64,000 nt of DNA, taken from the NCBI RefSeq assembly GCF_000526915.1, contig NZ_JAGZ01000001.1, positions 124,001-188,000 on the forward strand, in the 5' to 3' direction. A model generated the notes under the pieces. The model saw nothing but the letters and a program-made list of their open reading frames with translations. It was not told the DNA's origin and did not search any database. Shown here one piece after another: positions 49,547-58,761 of the stretch. Made by a program: the position numbers and the translations under genes. Numbering within the stretch: position 1 is the first letter of the stretch; every line of letters begins with the position of its first letter. This DNA comes from Mycobacterium genavense ATCC 51234 (GTDB lineage: Bacteria; Actinomycetota; Actinomycetes; Mycobacteriales; Mycobacteriaceae).

Positions 49547-50391
49547 TCACGGCGCGATCGGCCGGTTGGTCCACTCCCGGCCGGGCCGCCGCGACGAACG
49601 AAACCAGCCGCCCGCCGCAGCGGTGCCGCCGTCGGTCGGGATGGTGTGGCCCGTGACGAACGCCGACAGTCCGAGGCCAAAAACAGGATCACGCAGGCCT
49701 GGTCCTCGGGCAGTCCCATCCGTCCGGCCGGCACCCACTGCGGCCACTGTGCCTGCTCCTCGGGGGACAGCCACTGCGAGTAGGGCACCTGCAGCGATTC
49801 GGTGACGTCGGGTCCAATGCCGTTGACCCGCACCCCGTCTCGGCCCACCTGAACCGCGAGGCTGCGGGTGAAATGAATGATGGCCGCCTTGAACGCGGCG
49901 TAGACCGGATCTTCGGGGTAGCCCCGCAGCCCTTCCACGGAGGAGACGTTGACGATCGAGCCGCGACGTCGACCGACCATCGCCGGCAGGAACGCGTGGG
50001 TGACTAAGAAGACGTGGTGCAAGTTGATCCGGTAGAGCTCGTCCCACGACTGCGGGTGGGTGTCGACGAATCTGCCCGGGTGGCGCAACCAATGGCCGAC
50101 GTTGTTGACCAGCACATCGATCCGGCCGAACCGGTCCAGCACGCTTTGCGCCAGCGCCGCAACCTGATCGGCGTCTCGCACGTCGGTGACGATCGGCAGC
50201 GCCTGTGCGCCCGACGCCGAGATCTGCTCGGCGGTCCGGTCCGCGAGGTCGGCTTCGATATCGGCGATCACGACCCGGGCGCCGTGTGCGGCGAACAGCT
50301 GCGCGGTCGCCGCGCCGATACCGCCGCCACCGCCGGTTACCACCGCGACCCGGTCGGCCAGCAGCCCGCCGGCCTGAGGTGCCTGTTCCAT
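49547..50391 (-). pseudogene. SDR-family oxidoreductase, one frameshift near the 3' end
   Basis: Start MEQAPQAGGLLADRVAVVTG at 50391. Classical SDR: TGGGGGIGAATAQLF (cofactor), DIEADL (NAD-preferring Asp), NNVG, IVNVSSVEG (Ser) and YAAFK (Tyr/Lys). After CVILFLASD the conserved end (LSAFVTGHTIPTDGGTAAAGGWF) is in another frame. One base is missing near 49675. Restored length is about 281 residues. The catalytic residues precede the lesion, so only the C-terminal strand and substrate loop would be lost. The substrate is unknown. Confidence 0.75.
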
Positions 50392-50568
50392 CCCCACATC
50401 TTCGGGCACTCGTCCAGACCGATCGGCATCCAGGCCACAACCCGAACGGCACGGGTACCCGCATTTTGGCCTCGGCAAACGGTGACGAACGCTGCATTTC
50501 ACCCGGATTAGCTGGGGTTATTGCCATTTCCGGGAGGGTACCCCCGGAAAATTAGGAGTGGTCGATAA

Positions 50569-51579
50569 ATGATTACCAGCCCGACTACGCGGCGTATTCA
50601 CCATCGTCGCAGTGCGCAATCGATTGCCGTCTCGTTGGTAAACCGATTGATCGTGAAAAACGTGGTGCGAGCATGGGCGTTGCAGCCCGATCTGCACTGG
50701 CCGCTGGGGTATGTCGACGGCTTGGTGGGTTTGCTGCCCCATTTCCGGTCCGCCGTCAAGGTCGAACCGGTGCGCCTTGAGCACTGCAAAGCCGAATGGG
50801 TTCGCGCTCCCGGCGTGTCCGGCACCCGGGCCATTCTGTACCTGCACGGGGGAGCATTTCTCACGTGCGGTATCAATACGCACCGCGCGCTGGTGAGCCG
50901 CCTGTCGGAGGCGGCCGATGCCGGCGTGCTGATCGTCGACTACCGGAAACTGCCCTCGCACCAGATCGCGGACGCGATCGACGACGGCCTGTGCGGCCTG
51001 AGCTGGCTGCAGGACCGCGGATACGACCCCGATCGAATCGTAGTTGCCGGCGACTCGGCCGGCGGATATCTGGCGTTCATGACGACGCTGGCGGCGATCC
51101 GGACGCAGGTCGCGGCACCGGCCGGGATCGCGACCGTCTCGCCGTTCACGGATGCGAACCCGGTCCGAAAACTCAAGCACCGCAACGCACGCAAATGCTC
51201 GATGTTCACCGCCGGGGCGCTGTCGATCTTTTCGCGCTATCTCGGCGAAGTGCAGCTCCCCGACGGCCCGGGACGTTCGACGGGTCACGTTGTTTCACCC
51301 GTCGACGCCGATTTGTCGGCACTGCCGCCCGTGGCCATCCACGCCGGCGCCGACGAGTTGTTGCTTCCCGATGCCGAGCTGATGGCAGAACGGTTGGAAG
51401 CCAACGGAGTTCGCTGCGACTTGCACGTGTGGGACGGCCAGATTCACGACTTCCCGTTGGCGGCCGACGTTCTGCCTGAGGGCAGGCGGGCGATCCGGTA
51501 CCTCGGCGATTTCATCAAGGAAGTCACCGCCGAGTCGCCGTGCCGCGGCCGCCGGCCGGCCACCGCCGTCGCCGGCTAG
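50569..51579 (+). CDS. Alpha/beta hydrolase, hormone-sensitive-lipase family esterase
   Basis: 336 residues, intact. AGGAG lies 10 nt before the start MITSPTTRRIHHRRSAQS. The oxyanion-hole motif is YLHGGAFLTCG, the nucleophile is in VVAGDSAGGYLAF, the acid is ADELLLPDAEL and the His is in GQIHDFPL. It hydrolyses short- or medium-chain esters by family (LipF/LipN-type mycobacterial esterases). There is no signal peptide. It stands alone upstream of a small acidic gene on the other strand. Confidence 0.85.
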   Translation: MITSPTTRRIHHRRSAQSIAVSLVNRLIVKNVVRAWALQPDLHWPLGYVDGLVGLLPHFRSAVKVEPVRLEHCKAEWVRAPGVSGTRAILYLHGGAFLTCGINTHRALVSRLSEAADAGVLIVDYRKLPSHQIADAIDDGLCGLSWLQDRGYDPDRIVVAGDSAGGYLAFMTTLAAIRTQVAAPAGIATVSPFTDANPVRKLKHRNARKCSMFTAGALSIFSRYLGEVQLPDGPGRSTGHVVSPVDADLSALPPVAIHAGADELLLPDAELMAERLEANGVRCDLHVWDGQIHDFPLAADVLPEGRRAIRYLGDFIKEVTAESPCRGRRPATAVAG

Positions 51580-51609
51580 TGCGCGCACCATATCGATTGC
51601 GCGGCAGGG

Positions 51610-51816
51610 TTATTCGGGTTCGTCGAATTCCGGGTCGGTGACGACCGACTGTTGCTGCTCCTGCCAATCGGAATCCGTTGCCTCCAGGGGCACGTCGGCA
51701 TCATCCAGCCAGTCCGGCGCGTCGTCGTCCGGCGCGGCCGGACCGGTTGCGCGTTGTTGTTCGACGGCGTCCGCGATGGGCACGTCGTCGGGGATTTCAC
51801 CGGTGCTCTCGTGCAT
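51610..51816 (-). CDS. Small acidic conserved-looking protein
   Basis: 68 residues from MHESTGEIPDDVPIADAVEQ at 51816; a longer open frame lacks sense upstream. It is very acidic (APDDDAPDWLDDADVPLEATDSDWQEQQQ), with no Cys, no span and probably little structure. It converges with the esterase and is divergent from the FHA-ABC exporter gene (139 bp). I recall similar small proteins in mycobacteria but no function. Confidence 0.55.
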   Translation of the reverse strand: MHESTGEIPDDVPIADAVEQQRATGPAAPDDDAPDWLDDADVPLEATDSDWQEQQQSVVTDPEFDEPE

Positions 51817-51942
51817 GCGCGGCCGACTACCCGCAATGGCGCGATCGAAAACCGATGGGGTGCTCGGGGAAATAAGGGCTGAAGAACGACACGGGCGTCG
51901 ACCGGTATCGACGACAGGTGCCCGCTTTTGCCCCGACGCCGA

Positions 51943-51948
51943 TACAGT
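51943..51948 (+). promoter_or_regulatory. Candidate -10 element of a leaderless promoter
   Basis: TACAGT is 7 nt before the GTG at 51956. There is no Shine-Dalgarno sequence. Confidence 0.45.
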
Positions 51949-51955
51949 GGGGCTC

Positions 51956-54637
51956 GTGAGCCGAGCAGCCCCACCTGTGCTGACTGTGCGGTACGAGGGA
52001 TCCGAACGGACCTTTGCACCCGGCAACGATGTGGTCATCGGGCGTGACTTGCGGGCCGACGTCCGCGTCGCGCATCCGCTGATTTCCCGGATACACCTGG
52101 TGGTGCGCTTCGATCAGGGCCGGTGGATCGCCATCGACAACGGCAGCCTCAACGGTTTGTACGTCAACAATCGTCGAGTACCGGCCGTCGACATCCAGGA
52201 TGGGCAGCGGGTCAACATCGGCAACCCGGACGGGCCGATGGTGACCTTCGAAGTCGGGCGTCACCAGGGTGTGGCAGGCACGCCGCCGCTGACCACGTCG
52301 ATCCCGATCTCTACCGGGACGCACGATCCGCGGCTGGCACACGGACGCCCACCGACCGGCTCGATGTCGCAAGGCCTGCCCGGGCCCCCGCCGGCGAGCC
52401 CGTCGCGGCCGATGCCAACCTATCCTCCGCCCGCGCCGCATGCCGGTGCGCCATCCGGGCCGCTGCCGACAGCTCCGCCCGGCTCGTCCGGCCCGGTGCA
52501 GCAGCATCACCCGACCGGCACCCATCCGGCCGGCCCGTCCAGCGGGCCGATGTCGTCGCCGCACATCTACCGGCCACACCCCGGCCAGGCTCCCCCGGCC
52601 GCGCCGGTCGACCCACCCACCGCGCTGACGGGCCGCGTCGGCGGCGACGGCTCGAACCTCGCGACGTCGATGATGAAGATCCTGCGCCCGGGCAAGGCGG
52701 GCGCGGACGCCCCGGGCGCGATCAAGATCGGGCGGGCCAACGACAACGACATCGTCATTCCCGAGGTGCTGGCGTCGCGGCACCACGCGACCCTGATCCC
52801 GACGCCCAGCGGCACCGAGATTCACGACAACCGCAGCATCAACGGCACGTTCGTCAATGGTCAGCGTGTCGACTCCGCGTTGCTGAAGGACGGGGACGTC
52901 GTCACGATCGGAAACATCGACCTGGTGTTCGCCGGCGGTGCGCTGGCCCGCCGGGACGCCGACACCGCCGCACAGACCCGCCTCGGCGGTCTGGACGTGC
53001 GCGGGGTGACCTGGACGATCGAAAACAACAAGACGCTGCTCGACGACATCTCGTTGGGCGCCAGTCCCGGAACCCTCACCGCGGTGATCGGCCCGTCAGG
53101 CGCCGGCAAATCGACGTTCGCCCGCCTGGTGGCCGGCTACACCCACCCCAGCAACGGCACGGTCGCATTCGAGGGCCACAACGTCCACGCCGAATACGCC
53201 TCGCTGCGCAGCAGGATCGGGATGGTGCCGCAGGACGACGTGGTGCACAGTCAGCTCACCGTGGAGCAGGCGCTGGGCTACGCCGCCGAGCTGCGGCTGC
53301 CGCCCGACACCACGAAGGCCGACCGCGAACAGGTCGTCGCCCGGGTGCTCGAGGAGCTGGAGATGACCCAGCATCTGCACACCCGGGTTGACAAGCTGTC
53401 CGGCGGTCAGCGCAAGCGGGCCTCGATGGCACTGGAGCTGCTGACCGGGCCGTCGCTGCTGATTCTCGACGAGCCGACCTCGGGGCTGGACCCGGCGCTG
53501 GACCGGCAGGTCATGACGATGCTGCGGCAGTTGGCCGACGCCGGTCGCGTGGTACTGGTGGTCACCCACTCGCTGACCTACCTGGACGTGTGCGACCAGG
53601 TGCTGCTGCTGGCTCCCGGCGGCAAGACCGCGTTCTGCGGTCCACCCGCTCAAATCGGCCCGGCCATGGGAACCACCAACTGGGCCGACATCTTCAGTTC
53701 GGTCGCCGGCGATCCCGACGCGGCCAAGGCGAAATACCTGGCGCGGACCGGCCCACCGCCACCACCGCCGCCGGCGGAGAAACCGGCCGAGATCGGCGAC
53801 CCGTCGCACACGAGTCTGCTGCGGCAGTTCTCCACGATCGCGCGGCGGCAGATCCGGCTGATCGTCTCCGACCGGGGCTATTTCGTCTTCCTCGCGCTGC
53901 TGCCGTTCATCATGGGTTTGCTGTCGATGTCGGTGCCGGGCACCGTCGGCTTCGGCATCCCGAACCCAATGGGCGACGCGCCCACCGAGCCGGGGCAGAT
54001 CCTGGTGCTGCTCAATGTCGGAGCGGTGTTCATGGGGACCGCGTTGACGATCCGAGATCTGATCGGCGAGCGCGCCATCTTCCTGCGAGAGCAGGCCGTC
54101 GGCCTATCCACTTCGGCATACCTGTTGGCCAAGGTCTGTGTCTACACGGTGTTCGCGATCGTGCAGTCGGGCATCGGCACCGTTATCACGTTGCTGGGCA
54201 AGGGCGGACCGACGCAGGGCGCCGCGGCGCTTGGCAAGGCTCCGCTGGAGCTATTCGTCGATGTCGCGGTTACCACCGTGGCCTCGGCGATGCTCGGGCT
54301 GTTGCTGTCGTCGGTCGCGAAGTCCAACGACCAGATCATGCCCCTGCTGGTGGTTGCGGTGATGTCGCAGTTGGTGTTCTCCGGCGGCATGATCCCCGTG
54401 ACCGGCCGCATCGGCCTCGACCAGATGTCCTGGGCCACACCGGCGCGATGGGGTTTCGCGGCGTCGGCGTCGACCATCGACCTGACCAAGCTGGAACCCG
54501 GCCCGCAGGTCCCCAAGGACGCACTCTGGTATCACAATGCCGGCACGTGGTGGTTCGACTTCGGCATGCTGATCGCAATCAGCGTTTTCTACCTGTGCTT
54601 CGTGCGCTGGAAGATTCGCCTCAAGGGTGGGCGCTGA
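51956..54637 (+). CDS. ABC transporter with two FHA domains (Rv1747-like)
   Basis: 893 residues, intact. GTG at 51956 (SRAAPPVLTVRYEGSERTF). FHA-1 is at about 15-90 (VIGRD near 27, SRIHL near 44, NGSLNGLYVNN near 62). A Pro-rich linker leads to FHA-2 (IKIGRANDND near 255, SRHHATL, NRSINGTFVNG near 291). The ATPase has GPSGAGKST near 379, LSGGQRKRASM near 480 and LLILDEPTSGLD near 504. The C-terminal ABC-2 permease occupies about 620-890. M. tuberculosis Rv1747 has this layout, is phosphorylated by PknF and is implicated in export of cell-envelope glycolipids. Here its kinase partner would be one of the kinases at 19 or 28 kb, or one elsewhere. Confidence 0.9.
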   Translation: MSRAAPPVLTVRYEGSERTFAPGNDVVIGRDLRADVRVAHPLISRIHLVVRFDQGRWIAIDNGSLNGLYVNNRRVPAVDIQDGQRVNIGNPDGPMVTFEVGRHQGVAGTPPLTTSIPISTGTHDPRLAHGRPPTGSMSQGLPGPPPASPSRPMPTYPPPAPHAGAPSGPLPTAPPGSSGPVQQHHPTGTHPAGPSSGPMSSPHIYRPHPGQAPPAAPVDPPTALTGRVGGDGSNLATSMMKILRPGKAGADAPGAIKIGRANDNDIVIPEVLASRHHATLIPTPSGTEIHDNRSINGTFVNGQRVDSALLKDGDVVTIGNIDLVFAGGALARRDADTAAQTRLGGLDVRGVTWTIENNKTLLDDISLGASPGTLTAVIGPSGAGKSTFARLVAGYTHPSNGTVAFEGHNVHAEYASLRSRIGMVPQDDVVHSQLTVEQALGYAAELRLPPDTTKADREQVVARVLEELEMTQHLHTRVDKLSGGQRKRASMALELLTGPSLLILDEPTSGLDPALDRQVMTMLRQLADAGRVVLVVTHSLTYLDVCDQVLLLAPGGKTAFCGPPAQIGPAMGTTNWADIFSSVAGDPDAAKAKYLARTGPPPPPPPAEKPAEIGDPSHTSLLRQFSTIARRQIRLIVSDRGYFVFLALLPFIMGLLSMSVPGTVGFGIPNPMGDAPTEPGQILVLLNVGAVFMGTALTIRDLIGERAIFLREQAVGLSTSAYLLAKVCVYTVFAIVQSGIGTVITLLGKGGPTQGAAALGKAPLELFVDVAVTTVASAMLGLLLSSVAKSNDQIMPLLVVAVMSQLVFSGGMIPVTGRIGLDQMSWATPARWGFAASASTIDLTKLEPGPQVPKDALWYHNAGTWWFDFGMLIAISVFYLCFVRWKIRLKGGR

Positions 54638-54656
54638 CCACCCGACGACAGGGGAG

Positions 54657-54821
54657 CTACGCCCCCTTGCGGACCGTCTGCTCGGACGCGGCGTGCATCC
54701 GATCGGACAGTCGAAGGAGATCGTGCTCCCCGATCCCGTGGGGCAGGGTGTACGCCAGCTGACGCAATTCAACGGCATAGTTGCGCAGCTCCTGCCGGAG
54801 GCGCGCCTCAACAGTCGGCAT
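54657..54821 (-). CDS. Small hypothetical protein (54 aa)
   Basis: MPTVEARLRQELRNYAVELR begins a short helical, charged peptide ending SEQTVRKGA. The start is at 54821; an in-frame ATG at 54860 gives 13 more residues. It converges with the ABC gene. No domain is recognised, and it could be a small regulator or a chance frame. Confidence 0.4.
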   Translation of the reverse strand: MPTVEARLRQELRNYAVELRQLAYTLPHGIGEHDLLRLSDRMHAASEQTVRKGA

Positions 54822-54953
54822 GAGTACTCCCGATCTTCGATCCGCCAATTTCAAGATCATCCCAGCCCGGCGCCGATTCCGCGATGGGGCAGACGGGAAT
54901 TAACGGGAGTGTGACAGCCTATTTACAACAACTGGCATCTGGAGGACGGGCGA

Positions 54954-55775
54954 TCAAGGGTGTGCGGCAACGAAGGTTTCGTTGCCGACGCCGGCGGCGA
55001 GTCCGTCGGCGTCGAAAAGTGCGGCCAGCCGGGCGTGCAATCTTTCCCGATCGGCGTGACGGCTGATCTCGGCGGTTTGGCGAGCGAATAGACGCCCGAA
55101 AGTCGGGTAAAGCCAACGCATTACGGCCCGCTCGGCGATGCTGCAGCGCGCCGCACAGTAGCCGACGTGGCCCAGCTCGTCGGTCAGGATTTCGGTGTAG
55201 AGGCGGTCGATCCGTGCCGCGACATCTGGTTCGTCGGCGAACAATTCGACGCCGACGCGGCGCAACTCGTCGAACATGATGCAGCTCGCCATTTCTGCCG
55301 CGCCCACGAACGGGAATCCGAATCGCTCGGGCAGAAACACTTCCATCTTCACGAATTGCCGCATCACGAACGGCGGCACCACTACCTGGAACGGCAGGCC
55401 GAAGATCTCGAGCACGTAAGCCAACAGCCGGGTATGATAGTGCTCCTCGAGCGCGAGGTAGATACGCTCGGGCGGCTCGTCGGCGCCGCCGATGCGCCCG
55501 AGGCGAAGGTCATCCACGCCGAACCGCTCCGCCTGGTTGAGTTTCGCGCTGGCCAGCAGGAACAGCATCTCGCGGGACAACCCCGCCTCGGGTCGGCGGC
55601 GACGCAGGTTCCGCAGGAACACATCTCGATCGATCTGCCGAGCGGAGCGCACCGGGTCGGCCTGTAACGACGTGAAGAACTCTTCACGGTTGGTCAGTCG
55701 ACGGTGCAGCAGATCGGCGTCACCGTCCCGGTGCGCCAGGTAGGCCCGGTAGCCGTCGATACCTGTGGCGGTCAT
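54954..55775 (-). CDS. Ferritin-like (diiron-type) protein of unknown function
   Basis: 273 residues from MTATGIDGYRAYLAHRDGDA at 55775. It is mostly helical, with two ExxH-like metal motifs (ALEEHYHTRLLAYVLEIFG and ILTDELGHVGYCAARCS), consistent with a diiron four-helix bundle. A substrate pocket may involve VVPPFVMRQFVKMEVFLPERFGFPF. It overlaps the TetR gene by 4 bp (ATGA) and so is co-transcribed with it. The regulator probably controls this gene and the divergent catabolic operon. An oxygenase, desaturase or oxidase role is inferred only from the motifs. Confidence 0.6.
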   Translation of the reverse strand: MTATGIDGYRAYLAHRDGDADLLHRRLTNREEFFTSLQADPVRSARQIDRDVFLRNLRRRRPEAGLSREMLFLLASAKLNQAERFGVDDLRLGRIGGADEPPERIYLALEEHYHTRLLAYVLEIFGLPFQVVVPPFVMRQFVKMEVFLPERFGFPFVGAAEMASCIMFDELRRVGVELFADEPDVAARIDRLYTEILTDELGHVGYCAARCSIAERAVMRWLYPTFGRLFARQTAEISRHADRERLHARLAALFDADGLAAGVGNETFVAAHP

Positions 55776-56425
55776 GTTGCCTCCATTCCTGCGACGATCG
55801 TCTTGACGTAGCGGTCCAGCAGCGCGGCACGCGTTTTCGGCGTTTCGCTGGTGGCCAGCAGGGCGAACAGGCCGGTCATGAAGATCACGCCGAGCTCGCC
55901 CGGGTCGGCGTCCCGCGCCACCCGTCCCGCGGCCTGTGCGTCTCGGATTGCGGCGATGACGAATTCGGCCAGCGGATGCTCGGCCGTCTCGTCTTCGATG
56001 GGGCGCGTCGCGGAGAAATGCAAGCCGAGCATGTCCCGGAAGACCACGGGGCCGAGGCGCTCTTCGGCGGCCAGCACTTGCCGCACCAGAAGGCTGAGCA
56101 TCGCCAACAGGTCGCCGGCCCCGCTCATCTTGGGCGCCAGTTTGGCCACGATCTTGACTTCCTCGGCCCGTTCCAATTCGACGAGGATGTGCTCTTTGGT
56201 GGGGAAGTGGAAATAGAAGGTGCCTCGCGCGACACCCGTGGCCGTGGCAATGGCCGCGACGTCCGCCCCGGCTAGTCCGGCACGCCCGATCTCGGCCACC
56301 GCGGCGTCGAAAAGACGTGCGCGCGTTTGGAGTCGCTGCGCCTCCCGAGCGTTCACCGGCGGGGCAGTTTCGGAGGCCGACGTCGTCGACGGCATGCCGG
56401 GAAACGTATCCGCTTTCACTGGCAT
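55772..56425 (-). CDS. TetR-family transcriptional regulator
   Basis: 217 residues at most. The helix-turn-helix region is REAQRLQTRARLFDAAVAEI...VAAIATATGVARGTFYFHFPTKEHILVELE, typical TetR. The first ATG (56425) lies inside an inverted repeat that looks like the operator; the in-frame ATG at 56395 (MPSTTSASETAPP) is an equally good start. It is co-transcribed with the diiron-like gene and divergent from the acyl-CoA dehydrogenase operon. A CoA thioester or steroid-like ligand is an inference from that context. It is intact. Confidence 0.88.
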   Translation of the reverse strand: MPVKADTFPGMPSTTSASETAPPVNAREAQRLQTRARLFDAAVAEIGRAGLAGADVAAIATATGVARGTFYFHFPTKEHILVELERAEEVKIVAKLAPKMSGAGDLLAMLSLLVRQVLAAEERLGPVVFRDMLGLHFSATRPIEDETAEHPLAEFVIAAIRDAQAAGRVARDADPGELGVIFMTGLFALLATSETPKTRAALLDRYVKTIVAGMEAT

Positions 56426-56441
56426 CTGTCAATGACAGGTG
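56423..56441. promoter_or_regulatory. Palindromic candidate operator for the TetR regulator
   Basis: CATCTGTCA-A-TGACAGGTG: 9-bp arms around one base, 8 of 9 matching, with a perfect CTGTCA/TGACAG core. It lies at the start of the TetR gene and 141 bp before the divergent operon. Size and symmetry are typical of TetR sites. Confidence 0.6.
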
Positions 56442-56581
56442 TCAGCCAAATGTGGGCAACGCCGTGCGCGGGGCGCGCCGGACGCCAGTGCGGCCGGCCT
56501 TGACGTCCGTGCGAAATCGCGGGCAACACTTCGCCGCGGCGTTAGGCTGACGCGGCGGACAGAAGGGTGAGGTGGGCCGGA

Positions 56582-57627
56582 ATGGATTTCGAACTCGACG
56601 CCGGGCAACGCGCGTGGCTGGCCGAGGTTCGCGAATTCCTCTCCGAAAACGTCACCCTGGAGTTACGAGCGGAGCTCGCCGAGCGCGACCTCGAATTTCC
56701 CGACGGCGAGGTGACCCGGTTCCGCCGCAAGGTCGGCGAAAAGGGCTGGTTCGGGCTGAACTGGCCGCGTGAATACGGGGGGCTCGGCCTCGGCGCGGTG
56801 TATCAACACCTGCTGATGAGCGAGTTCGAATACTGGGGCGTGCCCAGACCCGACCTCACGGTCACCTCGGTGGCGCCGATGATCATGCGCCACGGCACCG
56901 AGCAGAACAAAACCGAGTGGCTCCCGCTGATCGCCCGGGGCGAAATGATCTGTGCCGTAGGCTATTCCGAGGCTGATGCCGGAACGGACCTGGCCAGCCT
57001 GCGCACCCGCGCGACGCGCGACGGCGATCATTGGGTGATCAACGGCAGCAAGATCTGGAACAGCGGGGCGCAGCGCGCCACCCACGAATGGTTGTGCGTG
57101 CGCACCGACCCGAACGGCGTGCGCCATCGCGGGATTTCGGTCATCATCGTGCCGATCGACACCCCGGGGATCCAGATACGGCCGCTGTACGCGTGGTCGG
57201 GCTACCGCACCAACGAGGTGCATTTCGAGGACGTACGCGTCCCGGTCACGAATCTGATCGGTGAGGTCAACCGCGGCTGGACCTACATCACCGGCGCGCT
57301 CGACCTGGAGCGCGGTGCGCTGACCAACGCCGGCGATCTGCGCCGCGCCGTGGACGAGTTGCGCGAACTCGCCCGCCGCCCCCGACGCGACGGCTCGGTG
57401 CCGTCCGGCGATCCGGCCCTTCGGCGTCGGCTGGCGCAGGCCGAAGCCGACGTCGAGGCGGCCCCGACGGGCTGCTGGCGCACCGCAGCGAAAGTGCGCC
57501 CTTGGCAGGCAAATTCGAGCGGCTGTACCGGTCCGCCCCGTTGATGCGCTTCGGTGGCGGCACTAACGAGGTGCTGCGCGACGTCATCGCCCAGCGCGGG
57601 CACGGAATGCCCTCCTATGGACGGTGA
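56582..57627 (+). pseudogene. Acyl-CoA dehydrogenase with internal deletion
   Basis: Start MDFELDAGQRAWLAEVREFL. FAD-site segments ICAVGYSEADAGTDLASLRT and WVINGSKIWNSGAQ are present. The N-terminal frame runs to ...RRLAQAEADVEA. The conserved end (PDGLLAHRSESAPLAGKFERLYRSAPLMRFGGGTNEVLRDVIAQRG) then follows in another frame and stops at 57627. About 45 residues of the C-terminal helical domain are missing at the junction near 57465, besides the frame change. This is a deletion, not a one-base error. It is the first gene of the operon; its partner FadE follows 3 bp later, as in heterotetrameric steroid-type dehydrogenases. Confidence 0.75.
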
Positions 57628-57630
57628 CGC

Positions 57631-58761
57631 GTGAAGGCGATCCCCACCACGCAGCAGCGCGAGTTCGGTGCGTCGGTGCGTGCGTTGCTGGCCGCGGAGT
57701 GCCCGCCGAGTCTGGTCCGCGGGCTGGGTGAACCCGGCGCCGATCGCAGCACCCCGGCGCTGTGGACGGCATTGGCCGGCGCCGGCGTGTTCGGTCTCGC
57801 CGTTGCCGAGGAATACGGCGGCTCGGGCGGCTCGCTGGACGATCTGGCCGTCTTCTACACCTTCTACACCGAAGCCGGCCGCGCGCTGTGTCCGACGGCC
57901 GTGCACGGCACCATCGCCGCGGTGCTGGCGATCGACCAGCTCGGCTCCGCGGAGGTCAAGTCCGCGTGGCTGCCGCGGCTGGCGGCGGGGACCGTGCGCG
58001 GCACCACGGCGCTGTGGAATGCCCGTGACGCCGCGGATGTTTCGGATGTGCTGTACGCCCGTTCCGACGCGACCGGGTGGCGCCTGGACGGTGTCGCGGA
58101 CTATGTCGCCGACGCCGACGTCGCCGACCTCATCGTGGTGTCGGCCGCTGCCGGCGAATACACGCTGGTCTTCGCCGTCGACACCCGCTCGTCCGGTCTG
58201 AGCCTGGAGCCACTTGCCATGGCGGGCGGGTACCGGGCGTTCGCGGTGCGGTTCGACGATGTGTCCGTCAGTGCCGATGCGCTGGTCGGCAGCGTCCCAC
58301 CGGATCGGATCGCGTTGTTCCGCTTGGCGAATGCGGCCGTCGCCCTGGGGTCACTCGACCTGGTCGGGGTCGGTCAGGCGGTGCTGGACCGCACCGTCGG
58401 GTACACCGAGCTGCGCCACCAGTTCGGCCGCCCGATCGCCTCTTTTCAGGCGGCGCAGCATCTGGTCGCCAACATGCACATCGCCTTGTTCGCGGCCCGA
58501 TTGACCGCGCATTCCGCCGTCTTCTGGATCGCCCGGGGACAGACGGCGAGGAGACAAACGGCCATCGCGCGCATGCATGCCGGCAGGGCGGCGCGGCTGG
58601 TCACGTTGGATGCCCATCAGTTGCATGGCGGGATGGGCTACGTGACCGATACAGATCTGCACCTGGGGACCGAACGGGCAAGGCTCGGTTCAACTCTCGG
58701 CGGTGACGCAGGCGTCGCCGCGGCCTGGCTGGAGGAAACCTTGGAGGAGATTCGTGACTGA
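57631..58761 (+). CDS. Acyl-CoA dehydrogenase (FadE, second subunit type)
   Basis: 376 residues, GTG start at 57631 (MKAIPTTQQREFGASVRALL). The fold is that of acyl-CoA dehydrogenases (VAEEYGGSGGSLDDLAVF, RHQFGRPIASFQAAQHLVANM, QLHGGMGYVTDTDLHL), but the N-terminal FAD-contact motif is degenerate (TTALWNARDAADVSD). This is usual for the partner subunit of the alpha2-beta2 dehydrogenases that act on cholesterol side chains. It begins 3 bp after the preceding FadE and overlaps the MaoC gene by 8 bp. It is intact. Confidence 0.8.
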   Translation: MKAIPTTQQREFGASVRALLAAECPPSLVRGLGEPGADRSTPALWTALAGAGVFGLAVAEEYGGSGGSLDDLAVFYTFYTEAGRALCPTAVHGTIAAVLAIDQLGSAEVKSAWLPRLAAGTVRGTTALWNARDAADVSDVLYARSDATGWRLDGVADYVADADVADLIVVSAAAGEYTLVFAVDTRSSGLSLEPLAMAGGYRAFAVRFDDVSVSADALVGSVPPDRIALFRLANAAVALGSLDLVGVGQAVLDRTVGYTELRHQFGRPIASFQAAQHLVANMHIALFAARLTAHSAVFWIARGQTARRQTAIARMHAGRAARLVTLDAHQLHGGMGYVTDTDLHLGTERARLGSTLGGDAGVAAAWLEETLEEIRD

